A DNA stretch of 64,000 nt from Lineus longissimus (lineage: Eukaryota > Nemertea > Pilidiophora > Heteronemertea > Lineidae), in NCBI RefSeq assembly GCF_910592395.1, contig NC_088323.1:16169501-16233500 (forward strand), given 5' to 3'. Positions 46,219 to 57,339 of this stretch are shown one piece after another. How positions within the stretch are numbered: position 1 is the first letter of the stretch; every line of letters starts with the position of its first letter. A program made the position numbers and the translations under genes. The notes beneath the pieces are model-generated. The model was not told the origin of the DNA. It did not search any database and saw only the letters and a list, made by a program, of their open reading frames with translations.

Positions 46219-49140
46219 GATGATATGTACAGAGCTGTCATCGTACAGAGCGGAAAATGACATGCACCAGGTTTACAGAGTGTCCCAAAATAAACGTACA
46301 GAGTAATTGTCCAAACCGTGTTATTCGTTTTCATTCTTTCTGTATAGTTCGGTTTGCAGCAGCGATGTACGGCGGATCTATTTGACAACTTATCGGTGAG
46401 ATCGGGTTAGGATGGGTTGTGTGTACACAATACCAAATGCAATACCAGAATCCAGGATTGAATTACAATAATTTATTTAAAGAATGAGGAAGGTTACATG
46501 GATCTTCAATTACTTCCTATCCACGGCATATCCGACTGATTGAGAAAGGAAAACGTTCGGCGGTTAAGTTGAAGTTTCTAATTCACTGTTCAATTTGAAG
46601 TCTGATTTTGCATATTTGTAGTCGTAAAATATGCGTACCTTCTTTATCAATAGCTACTCACATGTCAACCACCTAATACGTTGATAAAGTGCGCGTCAAT
46701 GCGTACGTTACGGGACATCTTTACCCACCTAAACAAAAATTTCGGAGATTTCAAATATTTCACTTAATAGTTTCGCCGTGCATTAGCATATGAAAAACTT
46801 AATTTAAAATACGCCTACGGCACATGTGCTCATTAATTTTTTTAGTGGCGCAAGTAAACACAAAAAAAATTCATGTGACTTACTGCAAATTCGCTGAAAC
46901 TTGGCATTCACGGTATTTGTTTATCCGTCTACTAAAGGCATTTGCCAAATTTATAAATGTATTTGGTACGTATTTACATTATTTGAAATTGTCAAATTCG
47001 AGTTCGATGCTCAGATTTTCAAACGAACGGATAAGTTTTTGATGAATAGGACAAACAGATCCCTAAGGATTATTTGTATCATTCATAAATATTCAAATTT
47101 TTTAAGTTCTCGTTATAAATGATTTGACCTTTAATTGAGCGGGAACGTACTTAAAGTAATCCAATTTGTAAAAGCAGTAAGTGGTCCGGCGCATGATGAT
47201 GAATCGACGAACGGTTTACAAGGTCACGTGCCAGTGACAGTGACGAGAAACGTATATAGATTGCATGCTGCAGTAGCTGGGTGGATTTGGGCGGTGGTGC
47301 AAGAGGCTCGTTGCACTCTTCTCCTGCCGGGGCGCCTCGATCTCCACGTACAGAAAAGGTGTAGCTTAGCCTTATCAAATGCTTTGCGTTTAAATTTCCA
47401 TTTTGTTTCGAGTATAGTAGGCTAGTCACTCTCCCTTGTTGATAAGATCGAATCCCCGCTCCTAATAACTAACATTTCTTCGTCCGCCACTGTTTTGTTA
47501 TGTCACATGCTGTCAGTCATGTTTTGTACTTTCAGAATGGATTCACCCTTGAAAAATAATTCCCAAGATTGCCGGGAATCTTTTCAGGTCCTCCAACCTA
47601 TACCGAGCAGTCTGCTTTGAGTATAGTAGTGCTGCTTGATGAGGAAAATGGCTGCCTCACAAGAAAAACAAACAAAATGTGCGCTCATTGATGAATTGTC
47701 TAAATATCAGGTGTGACCGTCTCGCAACATGGACAAGACATAATGAAATACATCTCGGCTTAAATTAAACAGCGGGTAACTCTGTGATGAACGAGCAAAG
47801 TCAATCTATACATATTTTCCTATTTGTTCGCTATCAGTTGGACGAACCTGTAGTTTGTTTTTTCTCTATATGTCATGCAGATCATGCTTGAAGAACTTTA
47901 TTACCAGATGGAACAACAATATGTCGTTAAAAGACTAACGAAGTATCCCCAACTTGGATGAATTTGTCATTGTTTCCCAGGAGAGGGCAGCTCGGGAAGC
48001 TAGCAGACTGTCTGATTCTCGGCTATATTGGGAATTGATTCTCCAGGGTGGGACTGGTACAGAACTATCCCCTTAACGACTTTATTTATTGATTGTAAAC
48101 AGGTCGCCGAGTGTTAATACTGGACAGACGACACGAGCGGAATGAAAAACTGCGCAGGTCACATTTTTGTTTACATTGTCTGTTTCCATAGCAACGCTAG
48201 CATCATCAGTGGATTTATTGCGCAACAATGGTTACTTAGCCAATATTCGAAGAGTTTATTCACAGAGCAGAACTATTCATCATGTTAACTGTATTCTCGA
48301 AGAATATTCTCTTTGCGAACAACCATTTCCATTACATGTATATCACAGAGAGGATATCACAATCAACACATCATTAGCAATCGATCAGTTATCATAAAAC
48401 AAAAGAAAATACCCATACACCTCGACATAAAAGAGTCATGATCAGTTTTTAGGTCGTTTGTAGAAGTTAATTCGGGGTTGATATGTCGCTATGAATCTGG
48501 TATCGAACGTGTAATCTACTCTACGAATCGTGAAACAGCGGATCCAAAATGGCGGTCACGTAACACGGTACATGAAGGTACATGTAGTTACGCGGCTGCG
48601 CGGTAGTCTGGTTCTACCATGGTAACTGATGGAATGTTCCGATATTAAACACTAGCAATACAGATTCCAGTTGTTAGCTCGCAAGTCAGCTCGTAGCATC
48701 ATAGCTAACATGCTTTCCAACAATTGGACCAAGATTTTTTCATTACGTCATGCTGAACGACTCAAGAGAAAACAACAGAGCCACGGTTCTTGTGACGAAT
48801 CAGGGAACCATCTTGGCAGATAAGGTCACCTGGATATCAGTCGAGTGATATGGGGAGCATGTCAAAATACCCTGAAGCCAAATAATTAACACTGTTCGTC
48901 TTCCCTCGGCCCTACATGCGTACGCAAAAGGATCACCTCTCCAGTAGAGACTGGTGTACGTAGTCAATAGCACAGTCGATGTGGACATGCTGCATGATAA
49001 AATACGATGAGACTATAACATTATTATTATGAACAAACTAATGTAATTTAATAACGTTCGAAGCAACAATAACGTTTTTTTCATACTTAGTGACATGTTC
49101 CGGTGAATACAAATTGTTCACTAATCCTTTCACCATCCAG
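46219..49140. other. Mostly unique sequence, no gene recognised
   Basis: The stretch 46860-47060 (CTGCAAATTCGCTGAAACTTG, then AAATTGTCAAATTCGAG) loosely resembles family T (10440-10540), but no ends are visible. No gene is supported; frames up to 96 codons are unrecognised. Confidence 0.4.
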
Positions 49141-49806
49141 TATGGACGGTTATTACCGCAAATAAAGACAAACCAAAGCAAAGACACTTGTGTAGCATAT
49201 CAAGGACACGTAGATTGATACTCCTATGTGTGCCATATCAAAGACATCTAACGATGCGAAGTCAACAGACGGCGCCACCGTCTTGGGAAAAGTAAAAACG
49301 ACATCGACAACTTCAGGTTTTTGTTGATATAAGCGACTAGCGGGAAAATGCACATGTGTTGTTATGTCACTATTGCATCTATTCGTAGTAGACTGTCGTA
49401 TTTTGAGATCCCCTTTCTTTTCAACATCATCAATCATACTAGTATATCATAACCATGGATAGAGATAAGTTAGAAAACCGTGTCAACCTCCTTCAACGTT
49501 TTACTTTTCCCAAGACGGTGGCGCCGTCTGTTGACTTCGCATCGTTATCTTTGACGTGGTGTATCATGGTCCAGAGAGGTATTGCCTTCATGTCTTATCT
49601 GCGCTGTGTATGGCTCATGAAAACAACTGTCCATCCCAGAGAGGTTGCGGTCTAGTTTTATCTATGCTGTATCAAACAAAAACAAAACATGCATTCCAGA
49701 TGTCTTTGATGTGGCACACATAGAAGTATCAATCTACGTGTCCTTGATATGCTACACAAGTGTCTTTGCTTTGGTTTGTCTTTATTTGCGGTAATAACTG
49801 CCCATA
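49141..49806. mobile_element. Foldback element with ATCCAG target-site duplication
   Basis: Terminal inverted arms begin TATGG(A/G)C(G/A)GTTATTACCGC (49141) and end with the inverse at 49806. ATCCAG lies directly outside both ends (49135-49140 and 49807-49812). The left arm is 49141-49300. The right arm is 49491-49806 and holds about 150 bp of extra sequence made of two related copies of a segment with CAGAGAGGT and TTATCT(G/A)(C/T)GCTGT. Arms are about 95% identical elsewhere. The centre (49301-49490) is unique and has no open frame of note. The superfamily cannot be assigned from the ends alone. Confidence 0.85.
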
Positions 49807-50368
49807 ATCCAGCCTCTCGTACTAAACGATGGTACAGTCCCACATGAAGTCATGTTCGACAGAATTCTAAAACTGAGGAAGTTGTACTTAGAATCGCGGT
49901 GACGCACTCATCGACAGGACACTCTGCTTATGACCCTAGCGGACAACGCAGAATGTTGCTTAAAGCAAATGACCAGGTTATATGTATGATACAGATCTAA
50001 CGATTTGTAGCGCACTCATTGACACCGATTACAAAGAATATAGCCTTTGTATTGGTCAATGTAATCTCGCCCAGTGCTCCTCCCCCACTGTGTAGGGTAG
50101 AACTCGGTCTACCAGCCAGGCTATGAAGGAGACGTTTATAGCCTGGCGACTGGTACAAATGTGCTTGTCACCGAAGTTAAGCAACTAATGCAGGTAATAA
50201 TATCAAACAAAGTGGAAGAAAGCATTGATCAGTTACACTTATGTGGCTGGAGTTTGGTAAATTCACTATTGACATTATGGGATAGTTACTGTTTTTATAC
50301 TGTTGTATCTGAGTTTTTCAAAATCAAATGTTTATTTTTTGTGTCACCGATGTAGTATACAGATCGAT

Positions 50369-50645
50369 GGACAGTAATGTACTAAGCGACACCGCCCAAC
50401 ACCCGTGGAATGTAGTGGATATTTGCTAGGAGCAAAGGTCGAGAGGTTGAAATGTGTGAGACGGACCCGAAGGACAGTAATGCACTCATCGACAAGGCAC
50501 ACCGCCCAACCCCCGCTGACTCCACGGGATATTGCTCGGAGCAAAAGTCAAGAGGTTAAAACCGAAGAACAGCAATGCACCAATCGACAAGCCACTCCGC
50601 CCAACCCCCGCGGACTACTGGATATTGCCTTGAGCACAGGATACT
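50369..50645 (+). repeat. Three-unit ~100-bp tandem repeat
   Basis: Units start at 50369, 50472 and 50567. Shared phrases are (G/A)ACAG(T/C)AATG(T/C)AC, CGACA, CACCGCCCAACNCCCG and GGATATTGC with GAGCA after it. Related single phrases (GACGCACTCATCGACAGGAC at 49902; GCGCACTCATTGACACCG at 50011) suggest more decayed units to the left. Confidence 0.75.
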
Positions 50646-50649
50646 TCGT

Positions 50650-52073
50650 AAATTAAATATCGGACAATATGAAGCACATCCTGCTGTGATTTGCGAATTG
50701 GTAAATAATATATTGATTCCTTGACAGCGTCTCTCTCAGAGCTAATGTCCCGAGTGGTGCTCAAGGATTTGGGAATGGTGTACCATGAGGTGGGTTTATT
50801 TACACGCGCCAACTAAACGTTGGTATATTCATTAAGTAATTAGCTCAAAGCCCAAAAATAAAGAATAAGATTTTTAAGATCTTTTTCATTTTTTTTTTAT
50901 AAAGTGTATGTACATTCGTCTTTTCTGGATTTTCAACTTGTGCACGACAGGAGGAACTGCAGAAGACATGATTTGATTGGACCGGGAGAGGACAGTGCCG
51001 AGGGAAGGGAATTTACAGTGTCATAACCTCAGGATATAGCAGACCACATCCCAGGAGATGCACCTCCACACACATCCAAGTCTCATACAGTCTTACCTAC
51101 TTGATCTGAGGCACCAGTAGCGTAATTTTTTGATAACAACTTTTACTTGTCAAGAAAAGTTTACATCAAAGGAAATCTTATTAAAAGCACGCGATGTCAA
51201 GTTGTTTTTCTCATTCTATTGTGGCGAATCTTGATGAGGAAAATGGGGAACTAATTAGCCCTCGTTGGTGGTAATGGAAGTGGTGAGGGGGGGGGGGGGT
51301 AAAGTTACTTGAAAGGTCACTTACACATGGGTTTTTGTTTTCCATCTATTTCACCTTGGCGCATATCCCGCGTCCATAAGCAGACATTTCAAGTTCATCA
51401 CAATCGATTCACTCAGTCACGTTTTATGCGTGTATTCATGTACCAGGTACATTATATATCAAGTCCAATTGCATACTGGTAGAATATAAATTAAATTGTC
51501 GCATTTCTCTTTGACAGAATCCAGCAATAACTGTCTTCTTTATGATCAGACCATCTGTTAAATAATTCAGATCCATTGCCGGACCATTGATTTATGAGAC
51601 TATGATTGTTATTGTCAATCTGTTAAAGTTAAACAAGAAATATTGACCGACTGACAATCATTAAAATCTTAAAGTATCAGCACCTAATCGGCTTAAAATA
51701 TCTCCCCGAATAGTATGGGTTCTTACAATTTAGATTGTGAGAGCGACCTGGTCAATAATCTAATTCTCGGAACTCCGCGCGATACAAAATAAAATTGATT
51801 GCCTCTGTCCCTTTATTATACGCGTTACAGGCCTGTGCAGGAATAAGGGATAAAGCAATTATCGAATAATTGGTTTGTTTACAACATTGCTGAAAGTATT
51901 TTCAAATGGTAATTATAAATGCAGTACATCCTTTAAACCAAGAGACATGTTAAAAGAAAAGAAACTCAGAGATTGTTACAAAATGCGATCAACAGTTTGG
52001 AAAAAATGAACGTTTTCCCCCACTTTAGAGAAATCTTATGATAAAAAATATTTCTTAGAATTGTTGTCACATG
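50650..52073. other. Unique AT-rich sequence, no gene recognised
   Basis: A poly-G tract is at 51286-51299. Otherwise no supported feature. Confidence 0.5.
51286..51299 (+). repeat. Poly-G tract
   Basis: An uninterrupted G run of about 14 bases, the longest of the three G tracts on this strand. Confidence 0.8.
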
Positions 52074-52081
52074 ACTCGTAT

Positions 52082-52910
52082 ATGGCAAGCCAAAGCGGAA
52101 TTTATTCAAGACTTTAGAATTACCATTCAAGAAGTTAAATATAAGTTCAAGAAGGAAATATATGTTCAAGACTAAAATATGTTCAACCTTGAATCAAATG
52201 TTTTCAACCTTGAATAAAATATGTTCAACCTTGAATAAAATATGTTCAACCTTGAATAAAATATGTCCAACCTTGAACAAAATATATTCAAGACTCACGT
52301 GACCATATTCAAGACGCACGTGACCACAAAATTGATGACGTAGAGCGTAGAATCTGTGGTACTTCCGATGCGTTCTGTTTCACGACAGGCATTGCGCATT
52401 TTGAACCTATAATTTGCCTGATATGTCTGTGAAACATGTATCGACTCTGACATTCACTCGGCATCCATGTCATGATGTGTAGGATTACAGTACATGTCAG
52501 GTGTAGGCGGCTAGGTACGTGTACAACCATGTGTCAAAACCTCGTGCGAACAATTCGAGCTCCGAAACGCAACACAAGTACCATGGGTTCGGGAAAGTCC
52601 GGACGCGGGTTCGGGAAAGTCCGTAAAGCATCAAAACATGAGCAACTACGTCATCAATTTTTGTGGTCACGTGCGTCTTGAATATGGTCACGTGAGTCTT
52701 GAATATATTTTGTTCAAGGTTGAATATATTTTGTTCAAGGTTGAATATATTTTGTTCAAGGTTGACAATATTTGATTCAAGGTTGACAATATTTGATTCA
52801 AGGTTGACAATATTTGATTCAGGATTGAACATATTTTGGTCTTGAACATATATTTAACTTCTTGAATAGTAATTCCACGGTCTTGAATAAATTCCGCTTT
52901 GGCTTGCCAT
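52082..52910. mobile_element. 829-bp foldback transposon with 8-bp TSD and 21-bp subrepeats
   Basis: Arms at 52082-52343 and 52645-52910 are inverted copies starting ATGGCAAGCCAAAGCGGAAT. ACTCGTAT lies directly outside both ends (52074-52081 and 52911-52918), an 8-bp target-site duplication as in hAT-type elements (family knowledge). Within each arm is a tandem 21-bp repeat (TTCAACCTTGAA(T/C)AAAATAT): five units on the left and six on the right, with right-arm units split into two subtypes. Both arms end toward the centre with CACGTGACC and TGATGACGTAG. The centre (52344-52644) is unique and non-coding. The repeats give a heptad-like reading in one minus frame, which I regard as an accident of a 21-bp period. 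Confidence 0.92.
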
Positions 52911-52918
52911 ACTCGTAT

Positions 52919-54000
52919 GACGTGTAGAAGTGGACAATTAACCAGTACTTAAGTCATAGGTTTAGCGACCCAGACTAATACCTACTTACTTAAACTGCAG
53001 GTCCCGCAATTATAGCTATTGCGAATTTCGTCTCTGAATTCATTCCAAGTAGATTAATTTACAAAGTAATCAATATCTTCCTGTCTTCTCATTAATTACC
53101 TCACGTGGTGAACTTAAACTTCTCAACCAATGGCTTATACACGTCGAACCTTGACGTGACCGCATATACTTCGAAGTCATAAAGTTCATCTTGGTCCATG
53201 GTCATTATAAACATCGACCCGGGCCAATATTGCTGTGACCACCGTACCATCTGCACAGTCAATAAACTCCGTTTGCCTATGTGACAAAGCTAACACAACA
53301 CATTGACTTAACATGTGATATTTAGTTAATTAGTGCCGGCTTTTCCGACAACATATGCGTATTAATGCGCATTAATTGCACTGATGAATTCCCGGTACAC
53401 CATAATGGCTTTGCAGTTGGGTTCGAAAACAGACAAATATTTTTGTAGAAAAATTTCCGGATTTATGAGCGCCCTACAATATTTACGCCCGTTTTAATTA
53501 CATGACAGTGACGGACATTTTTTTTCCGCGGCATGCTATTGTTTATAAATCACCGTAATGTGTTTGTGGTTGGGTTCAAAAACCGACAAATATATTTGGT
53601 AGGATTATTTCCTGAATTTACCCCCATATTGAGTAGATGTTTCTGTGCAATTTTTCCCCAATCTATATTTAATAACTTATAATAATGGACTGCTAATTAC
53701 AATGCAAACATATAATGTGACGTCACTCTGAGAGCAGAAGGTTTAATATGGATGTGTTGTAGTGTACTCAGTCTGGAACGAAATATCACAGATTGTATGA
53801 TGTCAACGAGATGTCCTTCGATCAATCCACTGATGAATACCCTCCCAGTCAGGATGAATTAGTTCGTAGCAAATTTCAACCTGTGGCTGTGTGAAAAAAC
53901 ACTCTGAACTTTGCTTATATTACAAAATGATACCCTCGTTTATCATAGGAATGGCGCCTTTGCCCTTTCATCATCATCTCTTTCGCCATCGTTAACTGGA
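52919..54000. other. Unique sequence with a ~153-bp tandem duplication
   Basis: The duplication is described separately at 53398-53635. No gene recognised in the rest. Confidence 0.45.
53398..53635 (+). repeat. Diverged tandem duplication, ~153-bp period
   Basis: CACCATAATGGCTTTGCAGT, then TTGGGTTCGAAAACAGACAA, at 53398 returns as CACCGTAATGTGTTTGTGGT, then TTGGGTTCAAAAACCGACAA, at 53551. Roughly 75% identity by eye; the second copy is cut near 53635. Confidence 0.65.
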
Positions 54001-54084
54001 GGTATGCGGATCGAGTCCGCCACAGATCACTGTAGGCTACTGTCCACCTCTGTGGGGTCTTTGTAACACAAGAAAAAACATCAA

Positions 54085-54158
54085 GGTCCAACCGGGGATT
54101 GAACCCGGGACCTCTCGCTTATAAGGCCATCACTCTACCGACTGAGCTAAAGGGAATT
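54085..54158 (-). repeat. tRNA-derived SINE-like relic (best tRNA resemblance in the window)
   Basis: Minus strand: A box TAGCTCAGTCGGTAGAGTG and B box GGTTCAATCCC are near-consensus. The T stem CCGGG/CCCGG pairs fully, and the would-be anticodon loop reads CTTATAA (anticodon TAT). The acceptor stem does not pair and the anticodon stem pairs at only three of five positions. After the module comes TTTTTTCTTGTG, a Pol III terminator-like run. A SINE head or recent tRNA pseudogene is more likely than a working tRNA-Ile. Confidence 0.65.
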
Positions 54159-54159
54159 T

Positions 54160-54828
54160 CCCTCTAGACTGGGCTATTAGGAATGATGCCACCACTACAA
54201 AGGGACCACGGCGCTTAGTTTCATCCGACAGACCCGCGATTATATTCATACACCAGCCTGTGAAGAGCCAGGAACTGTAGTTCATTGAAAGCCACGCCGA
54301 TTCATCGAGAAATACAATACCAGTTTCTTAAAAACCGCTAATGTTTGGCCACAAATCATTACAACTGACAATGTTCTGCTTTTTGGCTGCGCAGATAAGA
54401 TTTAACAACATTGCTATACGGACGCAGAGAGTCAACCAGTGGTTCCAAGCATCCATGCATGCATCACATCAATAGCAGCATCTATATTGTGGTTTGTAGT
54501 ATTAGCAATGTATTGAATAAGGTATAAGTACAGCGTAATGGACAAGTGTTGTCATGGGCTAGTTGACACTGGTAACCCATCCATGGAAGAACATTCACGA
54601 GTGATCTGACATCGATCTGGTCTCCTCCAATAACATGAGGTACTGCCGCGTACTAATTCACTCCCATGATGAAGGACGAGTGGACAATGCCACTCATTCA
54701 GTGTTCGTTGTCCGGTACATACACTGACCTGACTGAAGCGCTGACTGAGATAACATATGTGACGAACACAGGGCCAAGATTTACCCAATACCAGGTCAAG
54801 CATACACCAAGGTCGGGGTGTGCACTCA
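54160..54828. other. Unique sequence, no gene recognised
   Basis: Antisense overlapping frames (54552-54803 minus, 54666-54902 plus) carry no recognisable domain. Confidence 0.45.
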
Positions 54829-55360
54829 ATACGGTTTTTGCCCCTGACCTCGCAGTAAAAAGGAATTCAGGCCTAGCCCAATACACGGTCTATTGTCTTT
54901 AAACAAAGCCCGCTCGCACCTACGCCTAAATTCCTGTCGTTACGTTTTTCGCCCTTTCCCTCTCAGTTAAAGAATTGAGGTCGAGCCCAATACACGGTCT
55001 ATTGTATTTAAACAAAGCCCGCTCGCACCTTGGCCTGAATTCCTGTCGTTACGTTTTTCGCCCTTTCCCTCTCAGTTAAAGAATTGAGGTCGAGCCCAAT
55101 ACACGGTCTGTTATCTTTAAACAAAGCCCGCTCGCACCTAGGCCTAAATTCCTGTCGTTACATTTTTTGCCCTTTCCCTCTCAGTTAAAGAATTCAGGTC
55201 GAGCCCAATACACTGTCTATTGTCATTGGACAAAGCAAGCTCTCGATCACCAAGGCCTAAATTCCATTGCATTAGAGCAAATCGTTATGACATCGCCTCA
55301 CATGAAATAGCTTTCATGAGGGTCAATAGGCTTGAATAAACAAGGGAAAATAACTGTCAT
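54829..55360 (+). mobile_element. Family R locus 12 with ~117-bp units that include the terminus
   Basis: It starts ACGGTTTTTGCCCCTGACCT. Cores (ACAAAGCCCGCTCGCACCT) lie near 54902, 55013 and 55122, spaced about 110-117 bp, with a fourth worn one near 55230. Each is joined to the next by CCTGTCGTTACGTTTTTCGC and a CCCTCTCAGTTAAAGAATT segment, which contains the left terminus of the element. So here the repeated unit includes an end, unlike loci 1, 2 and 9. The right end is CTTGAATAAACAAGGGAAAA near 55350. Confidence 0.85.
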
Positions 55361-55569
55361 GCCAATATGATAATTATATACGTCTCAGGATAAGGTTTAT
55401 TTTCGAAACAGCGCATAGGTCGACGTTCGCGCTGATTCATAATTCAGAAATGACATGTTTCTCATTCGCGTTGTGTCACATGACAGTGACCGACAGAAAA
55501 CAAAGTTGTCCGATCAGTCGATCCAATAGATGTTAAAACACGTAAATATATTTCGCAAAAACCCCAGTT
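55361..55569. other. Unique sequence
   Basis: Short stretch between the family R copy and the degenerate tandem repeat. Nothing supported. Confidence 0.4.
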
Positions 55570-56290
55570 GAAATGAGCTATGCTTTCTGTCCGATAAAAT
55601 GCAATCCACATTTCAGCAAAAGACGAGGCATGGTTCTTTTTTTCACATGCCTTCCGTCAAAATTGACAACAATAGTTCACTTCGCTCGTCTTTCAAACGA
55701 ACAAGTATCAAAGGATGTGAAGACTATTTCAGTATTTTATCTTACCTTCATCCAAGGGAAAACTTCTAAAATGTACTTTCCGATATGTAATCCAACTTTT
55801 GCACACAAAACAATTAAGTTGTATATTTCATTGAGAACTTGCATTAACAACTATCGCCAACAAGGTAAGTGCCAGTCGTTTCTTTCAGTCAAATAACCAA
55901 CATTGATAATAACATCGGCAATTTTTATCTTAGCTACATCCAGAAAAACGCTACCTCCATAAAACCTAGCTGCTGAAAAACGTGTTGCGTTACTTTCGTC
56001 CGATAAAATGTAACCCAAATATCAGCATGTAGGATTGGTAGGTTTCAGTGTGAAAACTTACACGCGTTCTTTTAAATTTACTGCTACATGTACTTATAAC
56101 AGTAAAATTTATTACCAGTCTTTTCTAACAACAAACAGACACTAAACATATTGTATTTTATCCTACCTTGAACCAAGAAAAAACAGTTGATATATACCAC
56201 GTTTTCCGTAAATGTAATCCAAATAATAGCAAACGATCTCAACAGCAACATACCACGCGACATTATATCAATACTTACATCAAACTAACC
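55570..56290 (-). repeat. Ancient ~200-bp tandem repeat, about four units
   Basis: The phrase TTTC-GTCCGATAAAATG(C/T)AA-CC recurs in worn form near 55584, 55775, 55993 and 56201. The companion phrase TTTATC(T/C)TA(C/G)CT-CATCCA recurs near 55738, 55922 and 56159. Spacing is 193, 218 and 208 bp. Identity is low, so this is an old satellite or repeated-exon-like region. A strong splice-donor string, CAAGGTAAGT, is at 55860-55869 on the plus strand. The 107-codon frame (55573-55896 plus) and the 93-codon frame (56168-56449 plus) lie within it, but their proteins do not look alike, which argues against coding repeats. Confidence 0.5.
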
Positions 56291-56659
56291 AGCGTGTTTT
56301 CCGATATTGGACGGAAATTGCCGATTCGCCTCCCGATTGGTTTTCAAACAGCATCGTCGCGCCCAGTATACACAAACAGCCAATATTGCTTTGTTTGCAG
56401 TCATACTGCATGTATTGTAGCGTTTTGGGTTATCATCGAATGTGTGTGAATTCTAGGGCGGGGTTTTGCTAATTCGTTATTTCAGCTTCGACATAATGAT
56501 ACTTATCACAAACGCATAACTAGGATAAGGGGCTAACTACTCTTGAATGTGTGCCTTTAATCTATGTCAGATATTTTCAAGCAGTTTTTTCGCGTGATAC
56601 TCAGATAGACACTATGTCTTGTAAAACATCTCAAACCGAATATTTAAATGTAATTTTGA
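56291..56659. other. Unique sequence
   Basis: No supported feature. Confidence 0.4.
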
Positions 56660-56980
56660 TTATTATGTTCAGTTTCCCTTGCCGTTTTAAAAAGGCCTAA
56701 CGACCACCATGAAGGGTGTTTCATGGGGGTCGATGTTATCAAGATTTGCCTTCAGAACCCCTTGATAAGACAGTAGAACAATGGAAATTTAGGCCTAGGT
56801 GCGAGCGGGCTTTGTTTAAAGACGATAGACCGTGTATTGGGCTAGGCCTGAATTCTTTTAGCTGCGATGGGATTTTAAGGCCTAGGTGCGAGCGGGCTTT
56901 GTTTAAAGACACTGGACCGTATATTGTGCTAGGCCTGAATTCTTTAAACTGCAAGGTAAGGGGCAAAATACATATGTAAT
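56660..56980 (-). mobile_element. Family R locus 13, two units
   Basis: From TTATGTTCAGTTTCCCTTGC near 56663 to CATATGTAATGTGATG near 56985. Two cores (TAGGCCTAGGTGCGAGCGGG near 56790 and 56878) are joined by GAATTCTTTTAGCTGCGATG, the same link as at locus 4. Minus orientation. Confidence 0.8.
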
Positions 56981-57339
56981 GTGATGACAACGTTTTTGCT
57001 GCTTCCAACTGTTGTTCCATCCCAGGCGGTGAAGCTCCCGACACCAACACTTCTGTGGTCAACAAAACGACAGCGGAACCCGAACTCACCAAGGCACTTT
57101 AGAATATGATACTAACTAATTTGTTTCTCTTCAAAATGTCACTCGACTCCATTCATCTTTTTTCAACGACAATTCTGTTGACTGAGTGATTGATTCTTGC
57201 GGAAATTCAGCATTCAGCACGAAGAATAATTGGAACATTGCACCGCGGGATCCGTGTATTGTGTTGGGCACGTTCTGGCTGCTCAGTCTTAGCAATCAAT
57301 ATGTCAAATTAGATGTAATTACTAATTGAAATTGCGGAC
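56981..57339. other. Unique sequence
   Basis: No supported feature. Confidence 0.4.

Noticed and set aside
52497-52832. Minus-strand 111-codon frame with a heptad pattern (NIVNLES/NIFNLEQ), coiled-coil-like
   Set aside because: The heptad is the direct result of a 21-bp DNA repeat in the right arm of a foldback element. The left arm carries the same repeat without a matching long frame, and there is no further domain.
54085-54158. Functional tRNA-Ile(TAT) gene
   Set aside because: The boxes and T stem are good, but the acceptor stem does not pair and the anticodon stem is weak, so a SINE head or pseudogene is more likely.
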